Shown here piece by piece: positions 21,340 to 28,067 of a stretch of 47,544 nt of DNA. How positions within the stretch are numbered: the first letter of the stretch is position 1; each line of letters opens with the position of its first letter. The position numbers and the translations under genes were made by a program. The notes beneath the pieces are model-generated. The model saw only the letters and a program-made list of their open reading frames with translations. It was not told the origin of the DNA and did no database searches. The stretch covers positions 1-47,544 of the IMG/VR virus record IMGVR_UViG_3300009177_000053; one strand, given 5' to 3'. This DNA comes from a virus.

Positions 21340-22637
21340 AAAAGCTAAGGACCGCTGATATTTTCGCAGGTATCGGCGGTTTCAGCCTGGGCCTGGAGAA
21401 GGCCGGCGGGTTTGAAACCGTGATGTTCTGCGAAACCAATAAGTTCTGCCAGCGCGTGCTGGCGCGGCATTGGCCCGAAGTGCCATGCCACGATGATGTT
21501 TCAACCCTCCAGCTCACCGAAGGATTTGCCGATGTCATCACGGGTGGATTCCCATGCCAGGATGTTTCTAAAGCCGGGAAGCGCGCCGGCATTACCGGCA
21601 AGCGTTCGGGACTCTACCGGGAACTTATGCGTACCCTTCGCATGGTACGACCGGGCCACGCGATCGTGGAGAACGTGGCAGAGCTGCTTAATTTCGGGAT
21701 GGGCGTTGTTCTTGGAGACTTGGCCGCGAGCGGGTTTGATGCGGAATGGGATTGCGTACCAGCGGCAATCTGCGGCGCCCCTCACCGACGTGATCGGGTC
21801 ATCATTGTTGCTCACGCCGATCGCAAACGACAGCAAAAAACGCGGGTCATTCGACCCCGAAAGGTCCGTGTGTCTGCCGGGCCAGCTGAAAACCAAGGGC
21901 CTGCCCGAGGTGCTGCCGACCCCGACAGCGGGGGACGCGGCGCTGGCGCGGCGGGTGGCGACGGCGAGCGGCGAGCTGTACGAGACGGGGACGGGCTCAA
22001 TTCGCGTCCGCGGCGAGGGGCCAGGATCGAGCAACCTGGGCCTGCCTGGGGTGCTGATGACAGCGGAGCTGCCGGCCATGCTGCCGACGCCCACGGCATC
22101 GACCGGGGGGCCGGAACGGACATTCCGCCCAGGCCGGGGGCAGAAGTTGGCGAGCGTGCTGGCGAATACGATGCTGCCGACGCCGCTGGCAGGGGACCAC
22201 AAGGGCACGAACATGAGCGGGCGGCGGACCACCAGCGCGCACAATCTGCCCACCACTTTGAAGCGGGCTCACCTGGAGACGCTGCCGACGCCCCGCGCGA
22301 GCGATGCGGACAAGGGGGGCCGTGGCGACCTTTTGACAGTTTTGCGCGGGTACGAGAGCAAACACGCCGGCACCTTGCCGACCCCTATGGCTCGCGACTC
22401 GCGTTCCGGGAAGGCATCCCCGGAGACGCATGGGAAAAACTCACGCCCGCTGAACGAAGTGCTATCCAACATGAGCGGGAATCAATCTGGCCGGATGAAC
22501 CCGCGCTTTCGAGAGTGGATGATGGGGTTTCCCATTGGATGGACCGAACCGTAGCCACCGGTAACGCTGTGGTCCCGGACGTGGTGCGGCTGATCGGGCT
22601 GGGCATCATGGACCTGGAGGCCGCCGGAGGATGGTGA
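21336..22637 (+). CDS. C5-cytosine DNA methyltransferase
   Basis: A 433-residue enzyme. Motif I is DIFAGIGGF (8-16), the catalytic PCQDV is at motif IV with Cys74, ENV is at 112-114, and GAPHRRDRVIIVAH is motif VIII. Motif X, ATGNAVVPDVV, is near the C-terminus. The target-recognition part (~160-390) is low complexity with repeated DAxGxxRG phrases. Another long frame with protein-like features lies over the same bases (21493-22554). The start overlaps the preceding stop (ATGA). It probably protects phage DNA from restriction; the target site is unknown. Confidence 0.92.
   Translation: MKKLRTADIFAGIGGFSLGLEKAGGFETVMFCETNKFCQRVLARHWPEVPCHDDVSTLQLTEGFADVITGGFPCQDVSKAGKRAGITGKRSGLYRELMRTLRMVRPGHAIVENVAELLNFGMGVVLGDLAASGFDAEWDCVPAAICGAPHRRDRVIIVAHADRKRQQKTRVIRPRKVRVSAGPAENQGPARGAADPDSGGRGAGAAGGDGERRAVRDGDGLNSRPRRGARIEQPGPAWGADDSGAAGHAADAHGIDRGAGTDIPPRPGAEVGERAGEYDAADAAGRGPQGHEHERAADHQRAQSAHHFEAGSPGDAADAPRERCGQGGPWRPFDSFARVREQTRRHLADPYGSRLAFREGIPGDAWEKLTPAERSAIQHERESIWPDEPALSRVDDGVSHWMDRTVATGNAVVPDVVRLIGLGIMDLEAAGGW
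21493..22554 (+). CDS. Overlapping-frame LPTP/GFPIGWT protein within the methyltransferase gene
   Basis: A 353-codon frame entirely inside the methyltransferase gene in another frame. It is not a random shadow. It reads YDRATRSWRTWQSCLISGWA, then LFLETWPRAGLMRNGIAYQR, then repeated LPTPxAxD units and a C-terminus NPRFREWMMGFPIGWTEP. I recognise this succession from many phage proteins encoded beside cytosine methyltransferases. The LPTPTA units are the other-frame image of the DAxG phrases in the methyltransferase. The start is uncertain: ATG 21493 or a later ATG at codon 14. It may be a target-recognition or accessory subunit, but its function is unknown. Confidence 0.6.
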   Translation: MMFQPSSSPKDLPMSSRVDSHARMFLKPGSAPALPASVRDSTGNLCVPFAWYDRATRSWRTWQSCLISGWALFLETWPRAGLMRNGIAYQRQSAAPLTDVIGSSLLLTPIANDSKKRGSFDPERSVCLPGQLKTKGLPEVLPTPTAGDAALARRVATASGELYETGTGSIRVRGEGPGSSNLGLPGVLMTAELPAMLPTPTASTGGPERTFRPGRGQKLASVLANTMLPTPLAGDHKGTNMSGRRTTSAHNLPTTLKRAHLETLPTPRASDADKGGRGDLLTVLRGYESKHAGTLPTPMARDSRSGKASPETHGKNSRPLNEVLSNMSGNQSGRMNPRFREWMMGFPIGWTEP

Positions 22638-22852
22638 TTCCCGAAGGGGTGGCGGCCCTGTTCGCGCTGCATGACGAAACCGAACGCCGCGCCCAGGCAT
22701 GGGTGCGCGAATATCGAGCTGCGCACCCCGGAGCCCAGCCGGCGGCGGCCATGCGTGCGGCAGGCTTCCCCGTGGGCAATGGGGCCAAGCTGGGATGGGA
22801 CGATGTGGTGACCGCCTGGGGCCGGCGCTGGTTAGCGGGGAGTCGCGCCTAA
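22631..22852 (+). CDS. Hypothetical 73-residue protein
   Basis: Reads MVIPEGVAALFALHDETERR and ends GWDDVVTAWGRRWLAGSRA. It overlaps the methyltransferase end by seven bases. It looks helical and could contain a helix-turn-helix-like AAMRAAGFPVGNG segment. Its 3' end overlaps the leftward membrane-peptide gene by 21 bases. Confidence 0.5.
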   Translation: MVIPEGVAALFALHDETERRAQAWVREYRAAHPGAQPAAAMRAAGFPVGNGAKLGWDDVVTAWGRRWLAGSRA

Positions 22853-22963
22853 GTTATCGCCCAGCCACCGCCGCTCGCTTTCCTTGGCGATGCGCGCGAG
22901 GCGGACCAGGCCAAGGGCGAGCACGGCGCCGACGCCCAGGCCCACACAGAATGCCGCGATCAT
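22832..22963 (-). CDS. 43-residue single-pass membrane peptide, coupled to XRE regulator
   Basis: Reads MIAAFCVGLGVGAVLALGLV, then RLARIAKESERRWLGD and a short tail. One transmembrane helix is followed by a basic-acidic cytoplasmic segment. ATG 22963 overlaps the stop of the XRE gene (ATGA), so the two are one leftward operon inside an otherwise rightward region. It could be a toxin-like peptide or holin regulator; neither is demonstrated. Confidence 0.5.
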   Translation of the reverse strand: MIAAFCVGLGVGAVLALGLVRLARIAKESERRWLGDNLGATPR

Positions 22964-23178
22964 GCTGCGGCCGGCCGCTTTCCCGCCGGCGTATCCAGCT
23001 TCAAGCCGGCTTCGATCGCGCGCATGGCATAGGCGGTTCGCCTGTCGATCGGCTGGCGGCCACTTTCAAAGCCGGCGATGGTGGGTTGCTTCAGCTCCAG
23101 TTCATCGCCCAGCTGCTGCTGGGTGAGGCCGCGAGCGCGACGGATCGCCTTAAAACGATCGGGGGTTAGCGTTTCCAT
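22960..23178 (-). CDS. XRE-family helix-turn-helix regulator
   Basis: A 72-residue protein with a Cro/CI-like domain: FKAIRRARGLTQQQLGDELE and then LKQPTIAGFESGRQPID, helices 2 and 3 of the classic fold. It lacks a C-terminal oligomerisation or cleavage domain, so it is Cro-like in size. It is encoded against its neighbours, and the gap to the HNH gene contains a rightward promoter-like sequence it could control. Without an integrase nearby, a lysogeny role is doubtful; timing control or a two-gene antitoxin-like role is possible. Confidence 0.75.
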   Translation of the reverse strand: METLTPDRFKAIRRARGLTQQQLGDELELKQPTIAGFESGRQPIDRRTAYAMRAIEAGLKLDTPAGKRPAAA

Positions 23179-23234
23179 GGCCTAAACGGATGACATGAGC
23201 CGAGAAAAATATCAATAGGCTGATGAAATCACCA

Positions 23235-23264
23235 TTGCCGCGTGCGGTGGTTGCCGCGTATAAA
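23235..23264 (+). promoter_or_regulatory. Rightward promoter upstream of the HNH gene
   Basis: TTGCCG (23235-23240) and TATAAA (23259-23264) are 18 bases apart in the 120-base gap between the leftward XRE gene and the HNH gene. The GCGGTGG/TTGCCGCG surroundings contain a second TTGCCGCG copy, which may form a binding site. Confidence 0.5.
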
Positions 23265-23298
23265 TATCGGCGAAACGATAAATCACAGGGATTTGTTG

Positions 23299-23697
23299 AT
23301 GCCGATCAGCGCCGCCAATCGCAAGCGCTATCCCAAGGACTGGCCCGAGATCAGCCGGCGCATCCGGTTTGACCGCGCCCAGGGGCGTTGCGAGTGCCGT
23401 GGTGAATGCGGAGTGGACCACGAAGCGGAGGGGCGCAACCACAGCCTGGACATCCTGGAGCTGGACCGATGCCCGGCCCGACACGGGGCGCCCCATCCGT
23501 TCACCAAATCCAAGTCCGTGGTGTTGACCACCGCCCATCTGCCTGGGCGCGAGATTGAGCAATGTGGCGATGACGACTTGATGGCCGCGTGCGAGCGCTG
23601 CCACAACCGCATGGATGCCCCGTCGCGGCAGCGCAACGCCTCTAAAACCCGTCACCGCAAACGCGGCCAGGACGATCTATTCACGGGTGACCAATGA
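23299..23697 (+). CDS. HNH endonuclease-like protein
   Basis: A 132-residue protein starting MPISAANRKRYPKDWPEISR, with ATG 23299 preceded by CACAGGGA. It carries CECRGECGVDH, TTAHLP and LMAACERCHNRMD, the His-Asn-His-like set with zinc-binding cysteines found in phage HNH nucleases, which often cut DNA during packaging or degrade host DNA. It is the first gene after the promoter at 23235-23264. Confidence 0.75.
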   Translation: MPISAANRKRYPKDWPEISRRIRFDRAQGRCECRGECGVDHEAEGRNHSLDILELDRCPARHGAPHPFTKSKSVVLTTAHLPGREIEQCGDDDLMAACERCHNRMDAPSRQRNASKTRHRKRGQDDLFTGDQ

Positions 23698-23918
23698 AGA
23701 TGAAACATACCTTTGCGCGGGTGGTAGCGGGCGCGATCGTGGCCGCCGGAAATGATGACGCCATGCTGGTTTATTATGAGGACCATCATTCCGAGGATGC
23801 CACGGCGGAGCTTGCCGAGGCCGCCGGCCACACCCATGCGTCCGTCTATCGGATAGTCAAAAAGGTGCGGAAGTCGATCGCGCGGGACCAGGAAGTTTCC
23901 ATTGTGAGGCCGAAATGA
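23694..23918 (+). CDS. Hypothetical 74-residue protein
   Basis: Reads MKMKHTFARVVAGAIVAAGN and contains TAELAEAAGHTHASVYRIVK, which looks like a helix-turn-helix for DNA recognition. The start overlaps the HNH stop (ATGA). It may be a small regulator; no family assigned. Confidence 0.5.
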   Translation: MKMKHTFARVVAGAIVAAGNDDAMLVYYEDHHSEDATAELAEAAGHTHASVYRIVKKVRKSIARDQEVSIVRPK

Positions 23919-24103
23919 GCCCCGAGGAAATTCTATCCAATTTCCATCGCTTCCAGCCCCTCACGGACACCGAGGTGGTGAAGGCCATGGAAGGTGCCCA
24001 GCAGCGCCTGGGGGCCGCCACCCAGGTCCAGGCAAAGATGGTGGCCGCTATGTTCCACACCGCCGCCGGAGTGATGCGCGAGGGCGCGGGGGAAAGCGGC
24101 TAG
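23915..24103 (+). CDS. Hypothetical 62-residue helical protein
   Basis: Reads MSPEEILSNFHRFQPLTDTE; mostly amphipathic helices (VVKAMEGAQQRLGAATQVQA). It ends at an amber codon (24101-24103), after which the same frame stays open with coding-like sequence to 24301. See the next entry. Confidence 0.55.
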   Translation: MSPEEILSNFHRFQPLTDTEVVKAMEGAQQRLGAATQVQAKMVAAMFHTAAGVMREGAGESG

Positions 24104-24133
24104 AGGCATCTGCCCTGGGAAGATTTCCGCCGC

Positions 24134-24301
24134 GTGCTTGGGCAGGCCGCCGCGATGCTTTTGGCCCCGAACGTGAACGCCGACAGCGCCATATTGGCCG
24201 CTGCCTTGATGGCTTGCCACGCGCGGGGCATCGAATCGCCTGGGGAAGTGCCGGCGCCCCCAGCCGAACAACAGCCGGACACAGGAGAGACGGACCAATG
24301 A
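24134..24301 (+). CDS. Hypothetical protein in the same frame after an amber codon
   Basis: The frame continuing from the amber at 24101 reads LPWEDFRRVLGQAAAMLLAP and ends PAEQQPDTGETDQ, overlapping the ERF start (ATGA at 24298). A separate start at GTG 24134 (55 residues) or ATG 24155 (48) is possible. Amber readthrough would give one 128-residue protein, although TAG is used as an ordinary stop by other genes here. Function is unknown. Confidence 0.4.
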   Translation: MLGQAAAMLLAPNVNADSAILAAALMACHARGIESPGEVPAPPAEQQPDTGETDQ

Positions 24302-25098
24302 CCGATAGGACAGGCAATGCGGTGGCCCACCGCGAGGACCAGGCGGGAATGCCGGCAATAGACGGGTCACCCACCTCAATGCTGGGCGCGATCATGGTCC
24401 TGGTGAAGGACCCCGGCGTGGACGTGGCGAAGCTGGACGCGCTGCTCAACATGCAACGCCAGATGGAAGATCGACAGGCGGAGCAGCTTTTCAACACGGC
24501 TTTCCATGAAATGGAGGGCCGCTTGCCGCGGATCAAAAAGAACAAATGGGTGGAGTACAAAAATAAGACATCCGGCAATATGGAGAAGTCTTTCAAGTTC
24601 GCCACCTGGGAAGATGTTGACGCGGCTATCCGCCCGCTGCTGCGCGAATTCGGGTTTTCGCTGGCGTTCAACAGCGAGCCCCGGACGGCGGAGGGCGGCG
24701 GCCTGATCATCACTGGCGTGCTGATGCACACTGGCGGCCACAGCAAAAAGGCATCAATCCCGCTGCCGCTGGATACCTCCGGCGGCAAGAACAACCTACA
24801 GGGGGCGGGCTCCACGTTCTCCTACGGCAAGCGCTACGTCACCCAAATGCTGCTCAACATCGTGACCGAGGGCGAGGATGACGATGGCAACAGCAGCACC
24901 GCCGGCCTCCAGTATATCGATGAAACCCAGCTCAAAAGGATAAAGGGGCTGCTGGCCGACGCGAAGGCGGATGAGGCCGCCTTTCTGGACTTCATGGGCG
25001 TGGCGAAGCTGGAGGACATTCTTATGCCCGAGGTGGCAAAGGGGGTGAACGCCCTGCTTGCCAAAATCAAGCAGAACGCGAGGGGGACGGCACAATGA
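24298..25098 (+). CDS. ERF-family single-strand annealing recombinase
   Basis: A 266-residue protein. The ERF domain shows FNTAFHEMEGRLPRIKKNKW, then FATWEDVDAAIRPLLREFGF, SLAFNS, IITGVLMHTGGHSKKASIPL and SYGKRYVTQMLLNIV, conserved in phage ERF proteins that anneal complementary strands. The true start is the ATG at 24298, overlapping the upstream stop; earlier in-frame starts are not supported. It lies directly upstream of a YqaJ exonuclease, forming an exonuclease-annealer pair for recombination and genome concatemer repair. Confidence 0.88.
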   Translation: MTDRTGNAVAHREDQAGMPAIDGSPTSMLGAIMVLVKDPGVDVAKLDALLNMQRQMEDRQAEQLFNTAFHEMEGRLPRIKKNKWVEYKNKTSGNMEKSFKFATWEDVDAAIRPLLREFGFSLAFNSEPRTAEGGGLIITGVLMHTGGHSKKASIPLPLDTSGGKNNLQGAGSTFSYGKRYVTQMLLNIVTEGEDDDGNSSTAGLQYIDETQLKRIKGLLADAKADEAAFLDFMGVAKLEDILMPEVAKGVNALLAKIKQNARGTAQ

Positions 25099-25760
25099 AA
25101 ATCCACGATTGCCAGCAGGGGACGCCGCAGTGGTACGCCCTGCGCCTGGGGATCCCCACCGCGTCAGAGTTCCACAAGATCGTGACGCCCACCGGCAAGC
25201 TGTCCGCCCAGGCACGGCGCTATGCCTTCCGACTTGTCACAGAAAAGCTGCTCAACCAAACGCTCACCAGCCTGGACAATCTGGAGTGGATCGAGCGCGG
25301 GCGCGAGTTGGAGCCCGATGCCGTCCGAATGTACGAATTTGAGGAAGGGGCAAAGACGGTGCCGGTGGGGTTCATCACCACGGATGACGGGTTGCTTGGG
25401 GCCTCGCCCGATCGCCTGATAGACGGGCGCAACGCTGGCCTGGAGGTGAAATGCCCCGCGCCCCACACTCACCTGGAATACATGGTGGACGGGTTCGGAA
25501 ATGATTACGTCCCCCAGGTCCAGGGCCAGATGCTGGTGGGGGAGTTGGACTATGTGGACCGCTATTCCTTCCACCCGTCCATGCCGCCGTTCCGCCTGCG
25601 CACCTACCGGGATGATCAGTTCATCTGGAATCTCGCCCAGGCCCTAAAGCAGTTCACGGACCAGCTGCACGAGCTGACCGAAAAGGTGAAGGGCATGGGC
25701 TATTTCCAGGAACAGGTGCGGGTGCAAACCCCCGCCGATGAGCTGGAGCAGCTGGCATGA
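25095..25760 (+). CDS. YqaJ-type alkaline exonuclease
   Basis: A 221-residue lambda-exonuclease-like enzyme: TPQWYALRLGIPTASEFHKI at the start, GLLGASPDRLID with metal-binding Asp106, LEVKCPA with Glu117 and Lys119, and DYVPQVQGQMLVG near 138-150. This is the PD-(D/E)XK active-site set for 5'-3' degradation of duplex DNA. The start overlaps the ERF stop (ATGA). It partners the ERF protein. Confidence 0.9.
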   Translation: MKIHDCQQGTPQWYALRLGIPTASEFHKIVTPTGKLSAQARRYAFRLVTEKLLNQTLTSLDNLEWIERGRELEPDAVRMYEFEEGAKTVPVGFITTDDGLLGASPDRLIDGRNAGLEVKCPAPHTHLEYMVDGFGNDYVPQVQGQMLVGELDYVDRYSFHPSMPPFRLRTYRDDQFIWNLAQALKQFTDQLHELTEKVKGMGYFQEQVRVQTPADELEQLA

Positions 25761-25942
25761 GAAAATACTTGATTGAGTTTTTCGACCGCGAGGGCACGCG
25801 CATAGGCTTGTGGCGGACCACCGCCCAGGACATCCAAACGGTCTATCAGATGCTTGCCATTATGCCGATCGACGCCGACACGGCTGGCAGCTCGATCCGG
25901 GAAGTTGACGCCTTCCCGGCGGCGGCAGTGGCTCCAGGCTGA
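25757..25942 (+). CDS. Hypothetical 61-residue protein
   Basis: Reads MRKYLIEFFDREGTRIGLWR; a short alpha-beta protein with TAQDIQTVYQMLAIMPIDAD. It overlaps the exonuclease stop (ATGA). Function is unknown; it is one of several small genes after the recombination pair. Confidence 0.55.
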   Translation: MRKYLIEFFDREGTRIGLWRTTAQDIQTVYQMLAIMPIDADTAGSSIREVDAFPAAAVAPG

Positions 25943-26298
25943 TGGCGTCCCCCTGCTGGATTAACCGGGTGAGGCCGGGGAAGGGGCGCGATTATGACCG
26001 GCAATTCCGCGATGCCCACCACCACAATGCCATGCTGGTCATCCGCGCCAAGGCATGGGTGGCAGCAGCTCTTGAGGATGATTGGCGGGTGGAGGGGAAA
26101 ATCTATGTGCAAGAGCCCCTGCGCCGCGCCTGCACCCTGACCAAGGAAGATTTCCGGGCGATCGTCATAAGCCGGGATGAGCCCGCCGGCGGCCGGCACC
26201 TACCGGCGGGATGCGTGACGGTGTGGAAAGGGCCGAAACAGCTGCTGATAGGACTGGAATACGACTGGAGCCAGATAACCGCGCTGGCGAGCGCCTGA
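25942..26298 (+). CDS. Hypothetical 118-residue protein
   Basis: ATG 25942 overlaps the upstream TGA by one base. The protein contains AHHHNAMLVIRAKAWVAAAL, a poly-His run, then IYVQEPLRRACTLTKEDFRA and WKGPKQLLIGLEYDW. It looks folded and alpha-beta, with no recognised family. Confidence 0.55.
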   Translation: MASPCWINRVRPGKGRDYDRQFRDAHHHNAMLVIRAKAWVAAALEDDWRVEGKIYVQEPLRRACTLTKEDFRAIVISRDEPAGGRHLPAGCVTVWKGPKQLLIGLEYDWSQITALASA

Positions 26299-26309
26299 GA
26301 GGCCCCAGG

Positions 26310-26384
26310 ATGAAACGGCGCCCGATGTACCAGGAATTGCCTGCGCCGCATCAGCGGCCAATTCTCGGGCCAGTAATTAATTAG
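26310..26384 (+). CDS. Possible 24-residue peptide
   Basis: Reads MKRRPMYQELPAPHQRPILG then PVIN, with an AGG adjacent to its ATG and its stop inside the ATTAAT-centred site. It may be a leader peptide or chance. Confidence 0.25.
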   Translation: MKRRPMYQELPAPHQRPILGPVIN

Positions 26385-26385
26385 T
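26372..26385. promoter_or_regulatory. ATTAAT-centred operator-like site 3
   Basis: AGTAATTAATTAGT lies in the gap before the zinc-finger gene at 26405, just ahead of its AGGAGG. It is the third site of the group with 14848-14864 and 19115-19129. No good promoter is seen, so it may act on translation or on transcription from upstream. Confidence 0.45.
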
Positions 26386-26404
26386 CACCACAGGAGGGGT
26401 TTCT

Positions 26405-26698
26405 ATGCCGGCTGAATATGAGTGTGCTGTCTGCCACCACCCAATCTTTGATGCCGCTGCCACGCACGCCCTGGGCGATGCGGAAAGAACGTGCGGCATA
26501 TGCAGGTTCCTTGCCCCGTTCGATGATGCCGCCCAGGCACGCATCCGCGAGTTCATCCAGCACCCCATCATGCCGCCGGGCTATGGCCGTGCCGAGCTGC
26601 GCCGGGTATATCCCGAGCGGGCGCACGGCGTGCCGCTGGTGGAGCTGGAGCGCAGCCTGGGCCGCAATCTGGTGGCAAAAAAAGCCGGCGCTGAGTGA
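26405..26698 (+). CDS. Zinc-binding hypothetical protein, last rightward gene
   Basis: A 97-residue protein with CAVCHHP and CGICRF forming a likely two-knuckle zinc site, followed by helical sequence (AQARIREFIQHPIMPPGYGR). AGGAGG precedes ATG 26405, deciding the start. Its 3' end doubles as part of the leftward terminator at 26677-26709. Function is unknown. Confidence 0.6.
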   Translation: MPAEYECAVCHHPIFDAAATHALGDAERTCGICRFLAPFDDAAQARIREFIQHPIMPPGYGRAELRRVYPERAHGVPLVELERSLGRNLVAKKAGAE

Positions 26699-26709
26699 AC
26701 AACGCCGGC
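26677..26709 (-). terminator. Leftward intrinsic terminator
   Basis: GCCGGCG (26684-26690) pairs with CGCCGGC (26703-26709); seven A residues at 26677-26683 become a U-run on the leftward transcript. It ends the HNH transcript and overlaps the end of the rightward zinc-finger gene. Confidence 0.8.
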
Positions 26710-26723
26710 AAGGCTCACAGGGA

Positions 26724-26745
26724 GGGCGGGACTTACCACCCGCCC
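26724..26745. terminator. GC hairpin between convergent genes
   Basis: GGGCGGG (26724-26730) pairs with CCCGCCC (26739-26745) in the convergent gap. There is no T-run, so if it stops the rightward transcript it does so weakly or with Rho. Confidence 0.4.
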
Positions 26746-26749
26746 CGAC

Positions 26750-27250
26750 CTATAGCAGCGGGAAACGCGCGTTCATAGCGGCCACGAAAGCCGCCTTATC
26801 CTCATCCGTCATCTTGTCCAGCGGTTTCAGCTTGGCGGCCACGGCGGACAGCCACCGGTGGTCCCCACGGATATCCTCCGCCGACATGCCGTAATAGGTT
26901 TGCGTGGCATCCAGCACCACCGCGAGGTTGCTGGACTTGAAATCATCCAGGTGGCCGATCAACAGATGATGATCGGGGGCCGGCTTGCCTTCCTCACTTT
27001 CGCAAAGGGTGACCAGGTTGCGGTCATCCAGCTCCAGGTCCGGCCTGCCCAGCGCAATGCAGTAGTGGAACGGAAAGATATGATGCACCTGGACGCCCTG
27101 GAGCGTGATGGCCGGGCCGCCAGTGAGGGGCTTGCACGCCGCGCAATGCGGCTGGGCCGCGAGGTGGGCCAGCTCCACATGATGCCAGCGGGGTGACCGG
27201 GTAATGCCGTGCCGCGCGGCCTCCTGCATCCCATGGTCCAATTTCAGCAT
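26750..27250 (-). CDS. HNH-like nuclease, last leftward gene
   Basis: A 166-residue protein with CAACKPLTG, VHHIFPFHYCIALG and DRNLVTLCE, the cysteine/HH/N-containing layout of an HNH nuclease. AAGGA lies eight bases before ATG 27250. It follows an intrinsic terminator (27268-27303), so it may be expressed through readthrough or from its own weak promoter. It ends with TAG. It may be a packaging-related nuclease or a homing-type element. Confidence 0.7.
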   Translation of the reverse strand: MLKLDHGMQEAARHGITRSPRWHHVELAHLAAQPHCAACKPLTGGPAITLQGVQVHHIFPFHYCIALGRPDLELDDRNLVTLCESEEGKPAPDHHLLIGHLDDFKSSNLAVVLDATQTYYGMSAEDIRGDHRWLSAVAAKLKPLDKMTDEDKAAFVAAMNARFPLL

Positions 27251-27267
27251 TCTATGGTCCTTTCATG

Positions 27268-27303
27268 AAAAAGGCCCGCTCACCAAGGGAAGGCGAGCGG
27301 GCC
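27268..27303 (-). terminator. Leftward intrinsic terminator after the lysis region
   Basis: GGCCCGCTC (27273-27281) pairs with GAGCGGGCC (27295-27303), a 9-bp stem; A-run at 27268-27272 becomes U5 on the leftward transcript. It ends the main late operon after the 67-residue gene. Confidence 0.85.
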
Positions 27304-27327
27304 GGGTCATTCAATGCCGATCGTGGC

Positions 27328-27531
27328 TTAGATGGCGGCGCCGACCTTGGCCGCGACCTTGCTGGCCGCCTGGGCGATCTGAGCCGCACCGCTGGCCGCC
27401 TTGGCGATCTTGCCCAAGCCACCCTCACCGTGCGCGATGGTGTGGAATTCGTTTTCGATTTCGGCGCCGATGGTCTCGAAATCCGGGATTTCCGTGGCGA
27501 GGAACGCCAGAACCTTTGCCCAATTCATCAT
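27328..27531 (-). CDS. Hypothetical 67-residue amphipathic protein
   Basis: Reads MMNWAKVLAFLATEIPDFET and then a helix rich in Ala and Lys (GKIAKAASGAAQIAQAASKV). It lies immediately after the endolysin gene and before the terminator, a common place for lysis accessory genes. It has no clear transmembrane segment. A lysis role is possible only by position. Confidence 0.5.
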   Translation of the reverse strand: MMNWAKVLAFLATEIPDFETIGAEIENEFHTIAHGEGGLGKIAKAASGAAQIAQAASKVAAKVGAAI

Positions 27532-27545
27532 GTTAAACGCCCTTC

Positions 27546-28067
27546 CTATGAGGTTGATGCCGGCGAATCTGCCGGCCCCGCGTCATACATATTCTGAAAT
27601 AGGCGGATGAGCCACCCCGTACCAAATAACGGGTAATTGGGCTTGGCCCTATAGAAGTCATCCCGTTTGACGCACACGCGGAGGGCGAGGTCCAGCGGGT
27701 CCCGGCGGACTGCTGCCGCGAGGGTCACCGGCCCAATCATCCCATCCGCCTTGATGGCAAGCACAGCCTGGAGGGGCTTGGCCCCCTCGGAACCCTCATT
27801 CACCTCACCATCAAAAACCACCAGATTGAGCGGCCAGCGCAGCGAGCCCAGGTTGTTGTTGTCCCAATAGTGCTTGCGATAGAAGGCCGAGAAATCCTCA
27901 ACCGTCATCGCGTCCAGCTGGGCGCGGGTGATTTCGGGGTGCATGGCGATGGCGATGCCGCCGCGCGTGTAGCCGCCAGGATCATGCGGATTGTCCGAGG
28001 TGGCGATATTGTCCCCGCCATTCTCGCGCCGCCATACGATGGCGAACGCCCTTTCAAAATCAGGCAT
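27546..28067 (-). CDS. GH108-type endolysin
   Basis: A 173-residue muramidase. The N-terminus has the glycosyl hydrolase 108 pattern: VWRRENGG (likely catalytic Glu15), NPHDPGGYTRGGIA and YRKHYWD. The C-terminus (KPLQAVLAIKADGMIGPVTL) is the peptidoglycan-binding part found in this family. It would cut the glycan strand at lysis. ATG 28067 follows GGGGAACA and overlaps the preceding gene by eight bases; an in-frame ATG at 28112 lies inside that gene and is less likely. No signal peptide is seen, so a holin is expected. Confidence 0.88.
   Translation of the reverse strand: MPDFERAFAIVWRRENGGDNIATSDNPHDPGGYTRGGIAIAMHPEITRAQLDAMTVEDFSAFYRKHYWDNNNLGSLRWPLNLVVFDGEVNEGSEGAKPLQAVLAIKADGMIGPVTLAAAVRRDPLDLALRVCVKRDDFYRAKPNYPLFGTGWLIRLFQNMYDAGPADSPASTS

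Noticed and set aside
26724-26745. Strong rightward intrinsic terminator
   Set aside because: The hairpin is good but no T-run follows, so only a weak or Rho-assisted stop can be claimed.
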